Origin: JBCDGZ01 sp038750655
GTDB taxonomy: Bacteria; Bacteroidota; Bacteroidia; Chitinophagales; Saprospiraceae
Assembly (NCBI GenBank): GCA_038750655.1
Contig: JBCDGZ010000200.1
Location: forward strand, 1 to 10,818
Length of the DNA stretch: 10,818 nt
Reading direction: 5' to 3'
The notes under the pieces were generated by a model. The model worked only from the letters and a program-made list of their open reading frames with translations. It was not told the origin of the DNA and made no database searches. The position numbers and the translations under genes were made by a program. Of this stretch, positions 1-7,873 are shown in pieces. Position 1 is the first letter of the stretch. Each line of letters opens with the position of its first letter.

Positions 1-207
1 AACCCTGTTCAATTAAATATCCTAGAATCAGGCGATGGCGTAGATTTCACCGCAAATACAACCGCAGAAATCGCGGTAAAAGACTTCGTTGTCAGCCAGA
101 ACTTCAGCGCCAGCAGGGACCTTCGCTACCTCAAAATCGAGAAGCCCGTCGGCTCTGGTTTCGCCGAAATTGATGCCATTAGCTATTGTAAAGCGGAGTG
201 CCCGGTG
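1..207 (+). repeat. 3' remnant of an upstream, more diverged repeat unit
   Basis: Translated in the main frame, these 69 residues align with the ends of units 1 and 2: DFTA, then VKDFVVSQ, then RYLKIEKPVGSGFAEIDAISY, then the CPVC junction. Identity to the complete units is about half by eye, clearly lower than between units 1 and 2. The repeat array therefore continues beyond the left edge of the window. Confidence 0.85.
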
Positions 208-3200
208 TGTGATAACTTGACCGATGGTGGTCAAATCACGGGTACCGAGAGCAATTGTGGCAGCTTTGACCCGGGCATTATTGGCAGTGTGAGCCTACCT
301 TCAGGCGGCAGCGGTATCATTGAATACCTTTGGCTGGGGACTACCGACGCTAGCCTGCCCGCTACCCAGTGGGACACCCTGTTGGTTGGCCCAAGCGCCG
401 GCCCGACCTTCGATCCAGGGCTGATTACACAAACGACTTATTACCTGCGCTGCTCTCGTCGCGAGTTCTGTGAGCTGTACGTGGGGGAATCTAATATCAT
501 TTCCAAAGTAGTAATAGATGCCACCCTGCCCTGCCCGAGCGGTGCTGCTGCACCTTGCGTACTGGGTAATGCCGTAGAAGTAGTAGAAGATGACGGAGTC
601 TTTACCAGTCGGCGCATCGTTGGCCCTATTAACGGCAGCCTGGCGGAACTTTACGAAGATACGGACTTTGTCATACTCGATCTGGGCACCACCCTGCGCC
701 CCGGCGAGACCTATGTCATCAGCTGGAAGGGGACTCTATTGGATACTACTGCCAACCCTGCGAAGATCGAAATTTCCGAATCAATGAATACGGTCGACTT
801 TACAGCCGTTGGTAGTCTGGAAACGCGGGTCAAAGACTTCGTCATCAGCCAAAGCCGTACGGCTACCGTTCCAACCCGCTTCCTTCGAATCGACAAGGCC
901 GACGGCTTGGGCCTAGTAGAAATCGACGCCATCAGCTACGCCCAGCTGGACTGCCCACCCTGCGATAATCTAACCGATGGTGGTAAAATCACCGGTACAG
1001 AAAGCAACTGCGACAGCTTTGATCCCAGCACGATTAACAGCATCAGCTTGCCTTCTGGAGGCAGTGGCAATATCGAATACCTCTGGCTGGGGACTACCGA
1101 CGCTAGCCTACCTGCTACCCAGTGGGATACCCTGCTGGTTGGCCCAAGCGCCGGTCCTACTTTTGATCCAGGGCCGATTACTCAAACGACTTACTACCTG
1201 CGCTGCTCTCGCCGCGAAAACTGCGAGCTGTTTGTAGGAGAATCCAATATTATTGCCAAGGTAGTGGTTGATGCCAGTCTACCTTGTGCTGGCGGTATCA
1301 AGACACCTTGTGTGCTCGGCAATGCAGTGGAAGTAGTGGAAGACAAAGGGGTCTTCACTGGCCACCGTACAGTCGGCCCCATCAACGGCAGTTTGGCCGA
1401 ACTCTATGAAGATACCGACTACATTGTGCTCGACTTAGGAGTTACCCTGCAGGCCGGTGAGACTTATGTCATTAGCTGGAAGGGAACCCTGTTGGACATT
1501 TCTGCCGACCCCGCGAAGATTGAAATTTCGGAAGCTGTGGATACGGCCAACTTTACAGCCGTGGGCAGCTTGGAAACATTTGTAAAAGACTTTGTGGTTA
1601 GCCAGAGCGTACGCGCCTCCGGTCCGGTTCGCTTCCTTCGCATCGACAAGGCTGATGGCTTCGGCCTAGTAGAAATCGATGCAGTGACCTACGGCCAATC
1701 TAGCTGTACACTGCCGACCATCTGTGAGCTGAACGATCACGGTAAGGCCGATCGCTTTAACGCCGATCGTACCGTCTGGCTGAGATTTGCGGCCAACGAT
1801 GAAATTAGAGAATACACCGTAGCGGGTAGCGGCGCAAAATTGACCGAGTTTCCGAATGGTACGGCCCTGCTGACAGGTATTGCCGCCGATGTGGAAATTC
1901 CATGCAACCAATGGCTGTTCTCTGTCAAACTGATTAACAAACGCGACTGGATGAGCTGGTCGGCGCTCGGCCGCTCTTACAAGGCCAATAACCGCATCGC
2001 TAATGATAACCACGAAGACTGGTTCTACTATGAATTGGATGACAACAATAGTACTTTCACCGGACTAGATTGCAACGAGGGCAGGGTGCTGAATTTGACG
2101 CATATGCCTAGCGACTTTGAATTCGGTTTCCAAGTAGGCGATGGTGCTAATCTAAAGAACGAAAATTACGGTATCTCCGGTTGGTTTGAATTTACTGGTG
2201 ACTTCAGCGGTCGTGGTGATTTCAATGGTAACCTGGACAACTGCGTAGAGCAAGAAACAGCAGTGCACATCGGTGATTTCGTCTGGGAAGACCTCAATGG
2301 CAATGGCCAGCAAGACAGCGACGAGCCTGGTATTGAAAGTGTCAAAGTACAGCTGATCGGTACCGATTTTTGTGGCAATGGTGTCAATATGACCCAATTT
2401 ACCGATGCCAATGGATCTTACCTGTTCTCCAATCTAACACCGGGTACTTATAAGACTATTTTCAGTCAATTGCCCGGAGCTTATTTTACCACGAAAGAAA
2501 AAGAGGGCACCGATCCAAGTATTGATAGCGATGTCAATCCCATCAGCGGAATGAGTGATCTGCGGGTCTATGGGGGGGGAGAAAAGGACACGACGCTGGA
2601 CGCTGGTTACATCCGCTTCGCCTCGGTTGGTGACTTTGTTTGGGAAGACCTCAACGGTGACGGTATCAAGGATTTCAACGAACCAGGTATCCCGAATGTC
2701 ACAGTAGAATTGAGTGGTGAGGATGGTACGGGTGAAATGGTCTCTCAGATCAAGCAAACCAATGCGCAGGGCCTCTACTACTTCGATGGCCTTCGCCCAG
2801 GTACTTATAAGCTGAGCTTTAGTCCGGGTGGCACGTTCCAAGCTACCACGAAAGGCGCGGGTACAGACGATACCGTTGATAGTGATATTAATCCTGATGG
2901 CATGACCGATCTGTTCACGCTGATCAGCCACGAGACCAATAGCAACCTGGATGCGGGCTACTATCGCCTCCTCAATATCTCCGGAAGAGTGTTTGATGAT
3001 AGAAATGACGATGGCCTGCAAGATGCTGGTGATTTGGATGTCGCCGATGTGATCATCGCTTTACTTCGCAAAAATGCCGGTGGTACTTTTGATCCAGTGG
3101 ACAATTTCAGTACACTGGAAAATGGCCGCTTTGCCTTCAATGGTCTGGTACCAGGAGAATACCAAGTCCGTGCCGATGAAAGCAGCCTACCGATAGATTT

Positions 3201-3909
3201 CATATTCAGTAAAAATCAGGATGTCAACGGCAATGCCAATGATGCGATCGATAATGATGCCGATGATACGGGGGTAATTGAAAATATTGTCCTCCGCTCC
3301 GGTCAACCAGATTTGACAACCTTGGGTATTGGTATCCTCTTTAATATCATTCTCCCCGTAGAATTGGTCGATTTTCAGGCCAAACTGGTGAATAACAATC
3401 AGGCTTTACTAACCTGGATTACCGAATCTGAAATTGACAACAAGCATTTTGTCATCGAAAGATCAATTGATGGCCAGCTCTTCGAAACCATCGGAGTGGT
3501 CGCAGGGAATGGAACCAGCAACCATATCAACACCTATTTCTACAAAGACGAGACGCCCTTTTTCGGTCGCAACTACTACCGCTTGAAGCAGGTTGATTTT
3601 GACGGAGACTATGAATTCTCTGACATCAGAACAGTAGTGGTTAAGGGTAATGATCTGCCGGATGCCATTTTTTACCCCAACCCCACCAAGGACTTTACCA
3701 CCCTAAGAGTAGTTACCCCTTTCGAGTCTCAGGCTACCGTAGAAATTGTCAATGCGCATGGACAGATTTTGAGAACACTAATTGTTCCTCAGGGCAGCAA
3801 TAGCCTAGACATTGATATGAGCGACCTACAGCCTGGCTTCTACTTCATGCAGGTGAAATACAATGAATTCCGCAAAATTATCCATCGGGTACTAAAAATA
3901 CAGGACTAA
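1..3909 (+). CDS. Giant modular T9SS-secreted surface protein (5' end outside window)
   Basis: The frame is open from base 1, so only the last 1302 residues are visible; the GTG at 205 lies inside a repeat and is not a real start. Domains in window residue numbers: 1-69, tail of a repeat unit; 70-320 and 321-571, two tandem 251-residue units; about 574-754, a separate globular module; about 755-1116, three SdrD_B-like domains; about 1117-1222, a region of the LPVELVDFQA...NYYRLKQVDFDGDYEFS type usual before sorting tails; 1223-1302, a T9SS type A sorting domain (starts with FYPNPTKDF, contains GFYFMQVKYNEFRKIIHRVLK). Family knowledge says such tails direct export across the outer membrane and attachment to the surface. 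A role in adhesion or matrix building is inferred. No catalytic domain is recognised. A terminator follows at 3919. Confidence in T9SS export is high; the function is unknown. Confidence 0.95.
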   Translation, partial: NPVQLNILESGDGVDFTANTTAEIAVKDFVVSQNFSASRDLRYLKIEKPVGSGFAEIDAISYCKAECPVCDNLTDGGQITGTESNCGSFDPGIIGSVSLPSGGSGIIEYLWLGTTDASLPATQWDTLLVGPSAGPTFDPGLITQTTYYLRCSRREFCELYVGESNIISKVVIDATLPCPSGAAAPCVLGNAVEVVEDDGVFTSRRIVGPINGSLAELYEDTDFVILDLGTTLRPGETYVISWKGTLLDTTANPAKIEISESMNTVDFTAVGSLETRVKDFVISQSRTATVPTRFLRIDKADGLGLVEIDAISYAQLDCPPCDNLTDGGKITGTESNCDSFDPSTINSISLPSGGSGNIEYLWLGTTDASLPATQWDTLLVGPSAGPTFDPGPITQTTYYLRCSRRENCELFVGESNIIAKVVVDASLPCAGGIKTPCVLGNAVEVVEDKGVFTGHRTVGPINGSLAELYEDTDYIVLDLGVTLQAGETYVISWKGTLLDISADPAKIEISEAVDTANFTAVGSLETFVKDFVVSQSVRASGPVRFLRIDKADGFGLVEIDAVTYGQSSCTLPTICELNDHGKADRFNADRTVWLRFAANDEIREYTVAGSGAKLTEFPNGTALLTGIAADVEIPCNQWLFSVKLINKRDWMSWSALGRSYKANNRIANDNHEDWFYYELDDNNSTFTGLDCNEGRVLNLTHMPSDFEFGFQVGDGANLKNENYGISGWFEFTGDFSGRGDFNGNLDNCVEQETAVHIGDFVWEDLNGNGQQDSDEPGIESVKVQLIGTDFCGNGVNMTQFTDANGSYLFSNLTPGTYKTIFSQLPGAYFTTKEKEGTDPSIDSDVNPISGMSDLRVYGGGEKDTTLDAGYIRFASVGDFVWEDLNGDGIKDFNEPGIPNVTVELSGEDGTGEMVSQIKQTNAQGLYYFDGLRPGTYKLSFSPGGTFQATTKGAGTDDTVDSDINPDGMTDLFTLISHETNSNLDAGYYRLLNISGRVFDDRNDDGLQDAGDLDVADVIIALLRKNAGGTFDPVDNFSTLENGRFAFNGLVPGEYQVRADESSLPIDFIFSKNQDVNGNANDAIDNDADDTGVIENIVLRSGQPDLTTLGIGILFNIILPVELVDFQAKLVNNNQALLTWITESEIDNKHFVIERSIDGQLFETIGVVAGNGTSNHINTYFYKDETPFFGRNYYRLKQVDFDGDYEFSDIRTVVVKGNDLPDAIFYPNPTKDFTTLRVVTPFESQATVEIVNAHGQILRTLIVPQGSNSLDIDMSDLQPGFYFMQVKYNEFRKIIHRVLKIQD
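208..960 (+). repeat. Tandem 251-residue protein repeat, unit 1
   Basis: This 753-bp unit begins with CDNLTDGG and is followed at exactly one period by a second unit. The first half (about 105 residues, with LPSGGSG, EYLWLGTTDASLP and ITQTTYYLRCSRR) looks like an Ig-like/PKD-like beta-sandwich. The second half (from about 556) has alternating beta strands with VILDLG, GETYVISWKG and FLRIDKADG...EIDAISY. It resembles a discoidin-like or jelly-roll fold, which is an inference from pattern only. Cysteines recur at matched positions in both units. Confidence 0.9.
961..1713 (+). repeat. Tandem 251-residue protein repeat, unit 2
   Basis: Second copy in the same frame, about 80% identical to unit 1 at protein level by eye. 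Many DNA differences are in third codon positions, while stretches such as the GTTDASLP coding segment are nearly unchanged. The conserved core is the LWLGTTDASLPATQWDTLL region and the PINGSLAELYEDTD segment. The boundary of the unit near 1710 is approximate, because the sequence after SSC diverges into the next module. Confidence 0.9.
2263..3348 (+). repeat. Three SdrD_B-like domains in tandem
   Basis: Domain starts are marked by GDFVWEDLNGNGQQD (2272), GDFVWEDLNGDGIKD (2629) and SGRVFDDRNDDGLQD (2980), at periods of about 119 and 118 residues. Each opens with an acidic D-x-N-x-D-G-x-x-D type loop, which in this family is a likely calcium site. Each continues with a G-x-Y-x-F-x-x-L-x-P-G-x-Y core (GSYLFSNLTPGTY, GLYYFDGLRPGTY, GRFAFNGLVPGEY). 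The first two domains end in LDAGY. Known family role: rigid, Ca2+-stabilised stalk modules in surface proteins. The third copy is the most diverged. Confidence 0.88.
3667..3906 (+). other. T9SS type A C-terminal sorting domain
   Basis: The last 80 residues begin with the FYPNPTKDF motif, carry beta strands (TVEIVNAHGQILRTL), then DLQPGFYFMQV and a final basic strand ending KIIHRVLKIQD. This is the classic Por_Secre_tail pattern, recognised by the type IX secretion machinery and usually cleaved off on export. It also shows that the 3' end of this gene is intact. Confidence 0.95.
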
Positions 3910-3918
3910 AACGGACGA

Positions 3919-3953
3919 TTGGGGGCAGGGAAGTCTTGCCTCCAATTTTTTTT
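3919..3953 (+). terminator. Rho-independent terminator after the surface-protein gene
   Basis: An 11-bp stem pairs 3919-3929 with 3935-3945, with two G-T (G-U in RNA) pairs and a 5-nt loop. A run of eight T residues (3946-3953) follows directly. It begins 9 bases after the TAA stop, on the same strand, so it should end the large transcript before the next gene. Confidence 0.88.
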
Positions 3954-4106
3954 CCTTCCGACTTGCAACGAATTCAGGTAATTACACGTTAGCAATATTA
4001 AGAACATATCAAGACAACCCTTTTTACCCAGAACAATCGAAAAAACATACACTGAAAAAGAGGTTTGTAACCCCAATTTTGTAAACCGATTTTTAACAAA
4101 CAACTT

Positions 4107-4709
4107 ATGATCCCTTTCAACAAATCACTACTGATAGTAGTCTCAGCCCTATTGTTGTCCCAGGCTGCTTTTTCCCAGGTAAAAAAACAATACCAGGACA
4201 AAGTTTTCAATCAAACCACCATCGTCGTTAAAGAGGACAACGCCACCGACACCGATATTCTCACCGAATTTGATCTCGATGAAATCGGGATGGACCAAGT
4301 CATTAGAATTACCACCGAAAAAGATCGTCCAGCACCGGTCGAAGCTACTCCTAGGCCCGTACTGGTCGCTGAAGCTCCTCGCCAAGTCATCAAACAATCC
4401 ACCCAACCCGCGCCAACCGTCGCCGAACAACCACAAGCTGAGCAGCCAAAGGCAGAACAACCGATCGCTCAACAGGTCCAGACGACCACCAGTCGTGCGG
4501 TGGAGACGCCCGTACAGGCGGTCCAAGTAGTTGATAATGTGGGTAATAAGCAAACGGCGGCCCGCCCAGCGGTGCGCCAAAGCCGATCCAGCAGCGGCAG
4601 CTACCGAAGCAGCGCCAAAAGAAAACGCGTGAAGAAAACCCGTCGTGTGAAGCTGAAAAAACGCAAACGCTTTAAAAAGCGCAATAAATACAAATGTTAT
4701 AAGTTCTAG
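4107..4709 (+). CDS. Small exported protein with polycationic C-terminus
   Basis: Unrecognised 200-residue protein. Residues 1-23 form a clear Sec signal peptide: a short N-region with Lys6, a hydrophobic core at 8-17, and AFS before Gln24 as the likely cut site. The mature part has an acidic N-terminal segment (about 43-63), then a Pro/Gln/Ala/Val-rich, probably disordered section (about 74-145) with three AEQP copies. A Ser-rich stretch (about 159-169) leads to a tail where 20 of the last 30 residues are Lys or Arg, ending KCYKF. There is no lipobox and no T9SS tail. It lies 197 bp after the surface-protein gene and beyond that gene's terminator, so it probably has its own promoter, though none matching TTG/TAnnTTTG was found. 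The start region is A-rich with no Shine-Dalgarno. Binding to anionic polymers (LPS, polysaccharide, DNA) is a guess from charge only. Confidence 0.75.
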   Translation: MIPFNKSLLIVVSALLLSQAAFSQVKKQYQDKVFNQTTIVVKEDNATDTDILTEFDLDEIGMDQVIRITTEKDRPAPVEATPRPVLVAEAPRQVIKQSTQPAPTVAEQPQAEQPKAEQPIAQQVQTTTSRAVETPVQAVQVVDNVGNKQTAARPAVRQSRSSSGSYRSSAKRKRVKKTRRVKLKKRKRFKKRNKYKCYKF

Positions 4710-4752
4710 GAAACGAACCCCGCAGGCAAGATTAGACAAACGAACTCAATAA

Positions 4753-4791
4753 ACAAAGGAGGTCCGGATGCAGTATCCAGACCTCCTTTGT
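4753..4791. terminator. Long hairpin between convergent genes, probable bidirectional terminator
   Basis: Arms 4753-4769 and 4775-4791 pair over 17 positions with a single C-A mismatch and a 5-nt loop. The hairpin sits between the stop codons of the exported protein (+) and the photolyase (-). On the plus strand no T-run follows (CAATGG). On the minus strand the next bases are only moderately T-rich (TTATTG). Terminator function is inferred from position and stem strength. Confidence 0.65.
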
Positions 4792-4807
4792 CAATGGTTC
4801 GCTTCAC

Positions 4808-6154
4808 TTAGGCCATTTCCGCTCTAGATAGGCCCACCTTGTAAGTATCCAAACAGCGCTGCCGCGCCTCCTTGTGGTCCACAATCGGCGCTGTATACGC
4901 CGGTGTGCCGTACTCTGGCACCCATTTCTTCACATATTTCAGCTCCTTGTCAAACTTCTGCTGCTGTGAATAGGGATTGAAGACCCGAAAGTAGGGTGCT
5001 GCGTCGGTGCCCGTGCCCGCAGCCCACTGCCAGCCGCCGTTGTTACTCGCCAAGTCAAAGTCCAGCAGTTTCGCCGCAAAGTAGGCCTCCCCCCAGCGCC
5101 AATCGATCAGCAGGTGCTTGGTGAGGAAGCTAGCGGTGATCATCCGCACACGGTTGTGCATATAGCCTGTGGCGTTCAGCTCCCGCATACCGGCATCGAC
5201 GATGGGGTAGCCAGTGCGGCCCTCGCACCAGGCCTGGAACTCCTCCTCGTTGTTGCGCCATTCGATGTAATCGTACTTAGAGCGGAAATTGCCTTTGGCA
5301 ACATGGGGAAAATGGGCCAGGATCATGGCGTAAAAGTCGCGCCAGATCAGCTCATTGAGGTAGGTATCGCTCAGGCGGCGAGCGTGGCGGGCCTTCTCGC
5401 GGATACTAATAGTTCCAAAACGAAAGTGCAGCCCCAGCCGGGAAGTACCGTCGATCGCCGGAAAATTGCGGGTTTCCTTGTAGTTGCGAATCAAGCCTCG
5501 GGTGACATTGGTGGAAGGGATAGGAATATCTGTTGGCTGGAAGCCCATCTCTTCGAGGCTAGGAATGGCCAACGGAGATTGGCGATGCAGGCGGTCGAAG
5601 TATTGTTCGTTGGGATAGGATTGTAGGTAGTAGGAGGTGGACTCGTCGCCGTCGAGGGCCGGGCGGCTTTGCATTTTCTTGCGCCATTTGCGGCTGTAGG
5701 GAGTGAAGACGGTATACGGCGTACCGTCGTCTTTGAGCACTTCGTCCTTTTCGAAGAGGACATGGTCCTTGTAAGTGTGAAATGGAATGCCCTGGTCTTC
5801 CAACAGTTGCCTAATTTGCGTATCACGCTCAAGGGCGTAGGGTTCGTAATCGTGATTGGTGTAGACCGCAGCGATCTTGTAGCGTTGGAGCAGTTGGGGC
5901 CAAATCTCTTCGGGGTAGCCGTATTCTACTTCAATGCTACTGTCCATTTGTTCCAGCTCGGCTTTCATTGCCGTAATGGTATCGTGAAGAAAATGGACGC
6001 GCGCATCCTTTTTGTCTTCTAGTTTATCCAAAATATGACGATCAAAAATGAAAAGTGGTAATACCGGATGGTCGCTACACAAGGCGCGATAGAGGCCAGC
6101 ATTGTCGTTGAGACGCAAGTCGCGACGATGCCAGAAGATGCTTATTGATTCCAT
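4808..6154 (-). CDS. phrB: Deoxyribodipyrimidine photolyase (class I CPD photolyase)
   Basis: Light-driven, FAD-dependent repair of cyclobutane pyrimidine dimers in the cytoplasm. The 448-residue protein is slightly shorter than the E. coli enzyme (472). The N-terminal photolyase alpha/beta domain opens with MESISIFWHRRDLRLNDNAG. The C-terminal FAD-binding domain (about 240-448) contains ELIWRDFY, GRTGYPIVDAGMREL, MHNRVRMITASF, and NNGGWQWAAGTGTDAAPYFR (371-390). Trp271, Trp352 and Trp375 correspond to the electron-transfer triad W306/W359/W382 of E. coli. The start chosen is the ATG at 6154. The frame stays open to 6253, but those 33 extra residues are unlike the family and lie in the divergent intergenic region. 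The gene is convergent with the exported-protein gene and divergent from the glycosyltransferase gene. A photolyase-like cryptochrome cannot be fully excluded, but the match to CPD photolyase is close. Confidence 0.95.
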   Translation of the reverse strand: MESISIFWHRRDLRLNDNAGLYRALCSDHPVLPLFIFDRHILDKLEDKKDARVHFLHDTITAMKAELEQMDSSIEVEYGYPEEIWPQLLQRYKIAAVYTNHDYEPYALERDTQIRQLLEDQGIPFHTYKDHVLFEKDEVLKDDGTPYTVFTPYSRKWRKKMQSRPALDGDESTSYYLQSYPNEQYFDRLHRQSPLAIPSLEEMGFQPTDIPIPSTNVTRGLIRNYKETRNFPAIDGTSRLGLHFRFGTISIREKARHARRLSDTYLNELIWRDFYAMILAHFPHVAKGNFRSKYDYIEWRNNEEEFQAWCEGRTGYPIVDAGMRELNATGYMHNRVRMITASFLTKHLLIDWRWGEAYFAAKLLDFDLASNNGGWQWAAGTGTDAAPYFRVFNPYSQQQKFDKELKYVKKWVPEYGTPAYTAPIVDHKEARQRCLDTYKVGLSRAEMA

Positions 6155-6256
6155 AGTATATGCAACAAGCTTTTCAAATGATGGTTTAAAGGCAGTGCAT
6201 AGTTTTAAGCTTTGCTCTTTCTTCTGTAATTTTACCCGCCAAGTAATCCTCAATTT
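6155..6256. promoter_or_regulatory. Divergent intergenic region (photolyase / glycosyltransferase)
   Basis: These 102 bp between the two start codons must hold promoters for both genes. The best plus-strand candidate is TAATTTTA at 6227-6234, one base from TAnnTTTG, but it has no TTG at the usual upstream distance. No good minus-strand match was found. Neither gene has an obvious Shine-Dalgarno. Confidence 0.4.
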
Positions 6257-7873
6257 ATGCGCTCCATGCAGCAGCCATCCGTTTCTCCCTCTACTTCTTC
6301 CCGAGCGTGGAATCGGCTGGCTTCAATCAGGGGGCCTCTTCTCTTCCTGATCGTTTTTGCTGCCATTGCCCTTTACTACAGCTATCCTCAATATTATCAC
6401 TACCTACCCTGCTCTGTACACAGTTGGCGACAAACCGACGGCACTGCCATCGCTCTGACTTATTATTTGCAAAATACAGGGCTATTCGAACCCCAGTTCC
6501 TCAACCAAATGCAGGGCGATCCCCATACCGTGGGGGAGTTTCCTCTCCTTTATTATGTCGCCGCTCAGCTGTTCAAATATTTTGGTTGGCAGGACGGCCT
6601 CTTTCGACTGCTCAACCTATTGCTCTTCGCCAGTGGCTGCTATGCGCTTTATTGGGTGGGAAAACAGTGGATCAAAGATGAGTTGCTGGTCCTCTGTATT
6701 CCAGTGTTGCTGTTCAGCTCTCCGGTGATGGCTTATTATAGCTTCAACTTTTTGCCCGATCCGCCCGCGCTGGGGCTAGCCCTGCTCGCCTGGCCCGCCT
6801 ACCTGCGCTTCCAACAAAAGGCCCAATACCGCTGGCTCTACCTATCCATGCTCCTCCTCCTGCTGGCCGGCCTCATCAAAGTCACTGCACTGCTGAGCTA
6901 TGGTATCCTGATCGGCATCAGCGGCCTGCAGTGGCTTCGCCTCCTTCCGTCCTCCTCCCCTCGCCTACTCCACCTCCCACGGCTCCTCGTTGCCTTCCTC
7001 CTCGTCCCCCTGGGCTTCGCCGCCTGGTATTTTTGGGCCAAACACTACAACGCCAGCCATCAATCCACCTACTTCCTGGCCAGCATCCAACCCATCTGGT
7101 CGATGAGCCCGGAACACATCGAGCGTACCCTGCGGCGCATTTGGAAGGGCTGGCTGGACGATTACTTCTTCCCCCCTACGCACCTACTGTTGCTCGGCTG
7201 CACCCTTTTCACCGGCTGGCACCGGCGACATTTGCCCTCGGGAGTTGCCGCTGTCATCGGCTTGAGCCTTATGGGTACCCTGGGGATATTTCTGCTCTGG
7301 TTCAATCAGTTTCTTCATCACGATTATTACATCATCACTTTGATGCTCTCTGCGGTTGCGCTGCTGATGGGCAGTGCCATTGTTCTAGTGCGGCGTTTTC
7401 CTGGGCTGGTCCGCCACTGGGCTTTCCGCAGCCTCTTGTTGATCTTTGTCCTGCTCAACCTCCACCACGCCAAAAAGGAATTGCACTATCGCTATGCCGA
7501 TGACAGTAAATACATGAAGTCATACAAAAGCATTTACGCGGAGCAGGAGGCTTTGCAGCAGTTTTTGCTGGATCGCGGGGTGGAGCCAGAGGCGCTGGTG
7601 ATTAGTACGCCCGATGAGAGTCCGAATACGACTTTGTACTACCTGCGGCGCAGCGGCTGGACGCAGTTTAACAATGTGAAGAAGTGGACGAAGGTGCAGC
7701 AGGGGAAGCACTTTGACTGGCCAGCTATCCAGGATCTGCGGCAACAGGGCGCGCGCTATTTGATTCTCCACGACCCGGCGTACCTGCAGCGGGAGGAGCT
7801 ACAGCCAGCCTTACAAAAGCCTTTGGGTGACTTTAAAGGACAACTTTTTGTATTTGATTTAGAAGGACTTTGA
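6257..7873 (+). CDS. GT-C fold glycosyltransferase, PMT/ArnT-like (GT39-type) membrane protein
   Basis: 538-residue integral membrane protein expected to transfer a sugar from a polyprenyl-phosphate donor on the periplasmic side of the inner membrane. The acceptor is unknown. About ten hydrophobic segments are visible, roughly at 27-43, 115-134, 143-160, 168-185, 194-222, 241-260, 307-320, 329-349, 356-377 and 389-402. The first periplasmic loop holds HSWRQTDG with Asp61, the position of the catalytic acidic residue in this superfamily, and then GEFPLLYYVAAQLF (93-106) and GLFRLLNLLLF. A HHDYY motif at 354-358 before a late helix is also family-like. Residues about 405-538 form a soluble C-terminal domain. 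The ATG at 6257 is used; another at 6266 is possible. It has no sugar-pathway neighbours here, so substrate cannot be inferred. Its stop touches the stop of the next, convergent gene. Family assignment is by motif and topology. Confidence 0.87.
   Translation: MRSMQQPSVSPSTSSRAWNRLASIRGPLLFLIVFAAIALYYSYPQYYHYLPCSVHSWRQTDGTAIALTYYLQNTGLFEPQFLNQMQGDPHTVGEFPLLYYVAAQLFKYFGWQDGLFRLLNLLLFASGCYALYWVGKQWIKDELLVLCIPVLLFSSPVMAYYSFNFLPDPPALGLALLAWPAYLRFQQKAQYRWLYLSMLLLLLAGLIKVTALLSYGILIGISGLQWLRLLPSSSPRLLHLPRLLVAFLLVPLGFAAWYFWAKHYNASHQSTYFLASIQPIWSMSPEHIERTLRRIWKGWLDDYFFPPTHLLLLGCTLFTGWHRRHLPSGVAAVIGLSLMGTLGIFLLWFNQFLHHDYYIITLMLSAVALLMGSAIVLVRRFPGLVRHWAFRSLLLIFVLLNLHHAKKELHYRYADDSKYMKSYKSIYAEQEALQQFLLDRGVEPEALVISTPDESPNTTLYYLRRSGWTQFNNVKKWTKVQQGKHFDWPAIQDLRQQGARYLILHDPAYLQREELQPALQKPLGDFKGQLFVFDLEGL

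Noticed and set aside
205..207. GTG as start of the large surface protein
   Set aside because: The same frame is open back to base 1, and residues 1-69 align with the end of the repeat unit, so the gene begins outside the window.
208..1713. CRISPR array or DNA-level satellite
   Set aside because: The period is 753 bp, in frame, with divergence mainly at silent sites, so this is a protein-domain duplication.
4149..4739. 196-residue minus-strand frame opposite the exported polycationic protein
   Set aside because: It is a shadow of the skewed codon composition of the real gene. The plus-strand frame has a convincing signal peptide and charge layout, while this one shows no recognisable domain and overlaps the gene fully.
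6155..6253. N-terminal extension of 33 residues on the photolyase
   Set aside because: The added residues do not resemble photolyases, the protein starts normally at MESISIFWHRRDLRLND, and the stretch is needed as the divergent promoter region.
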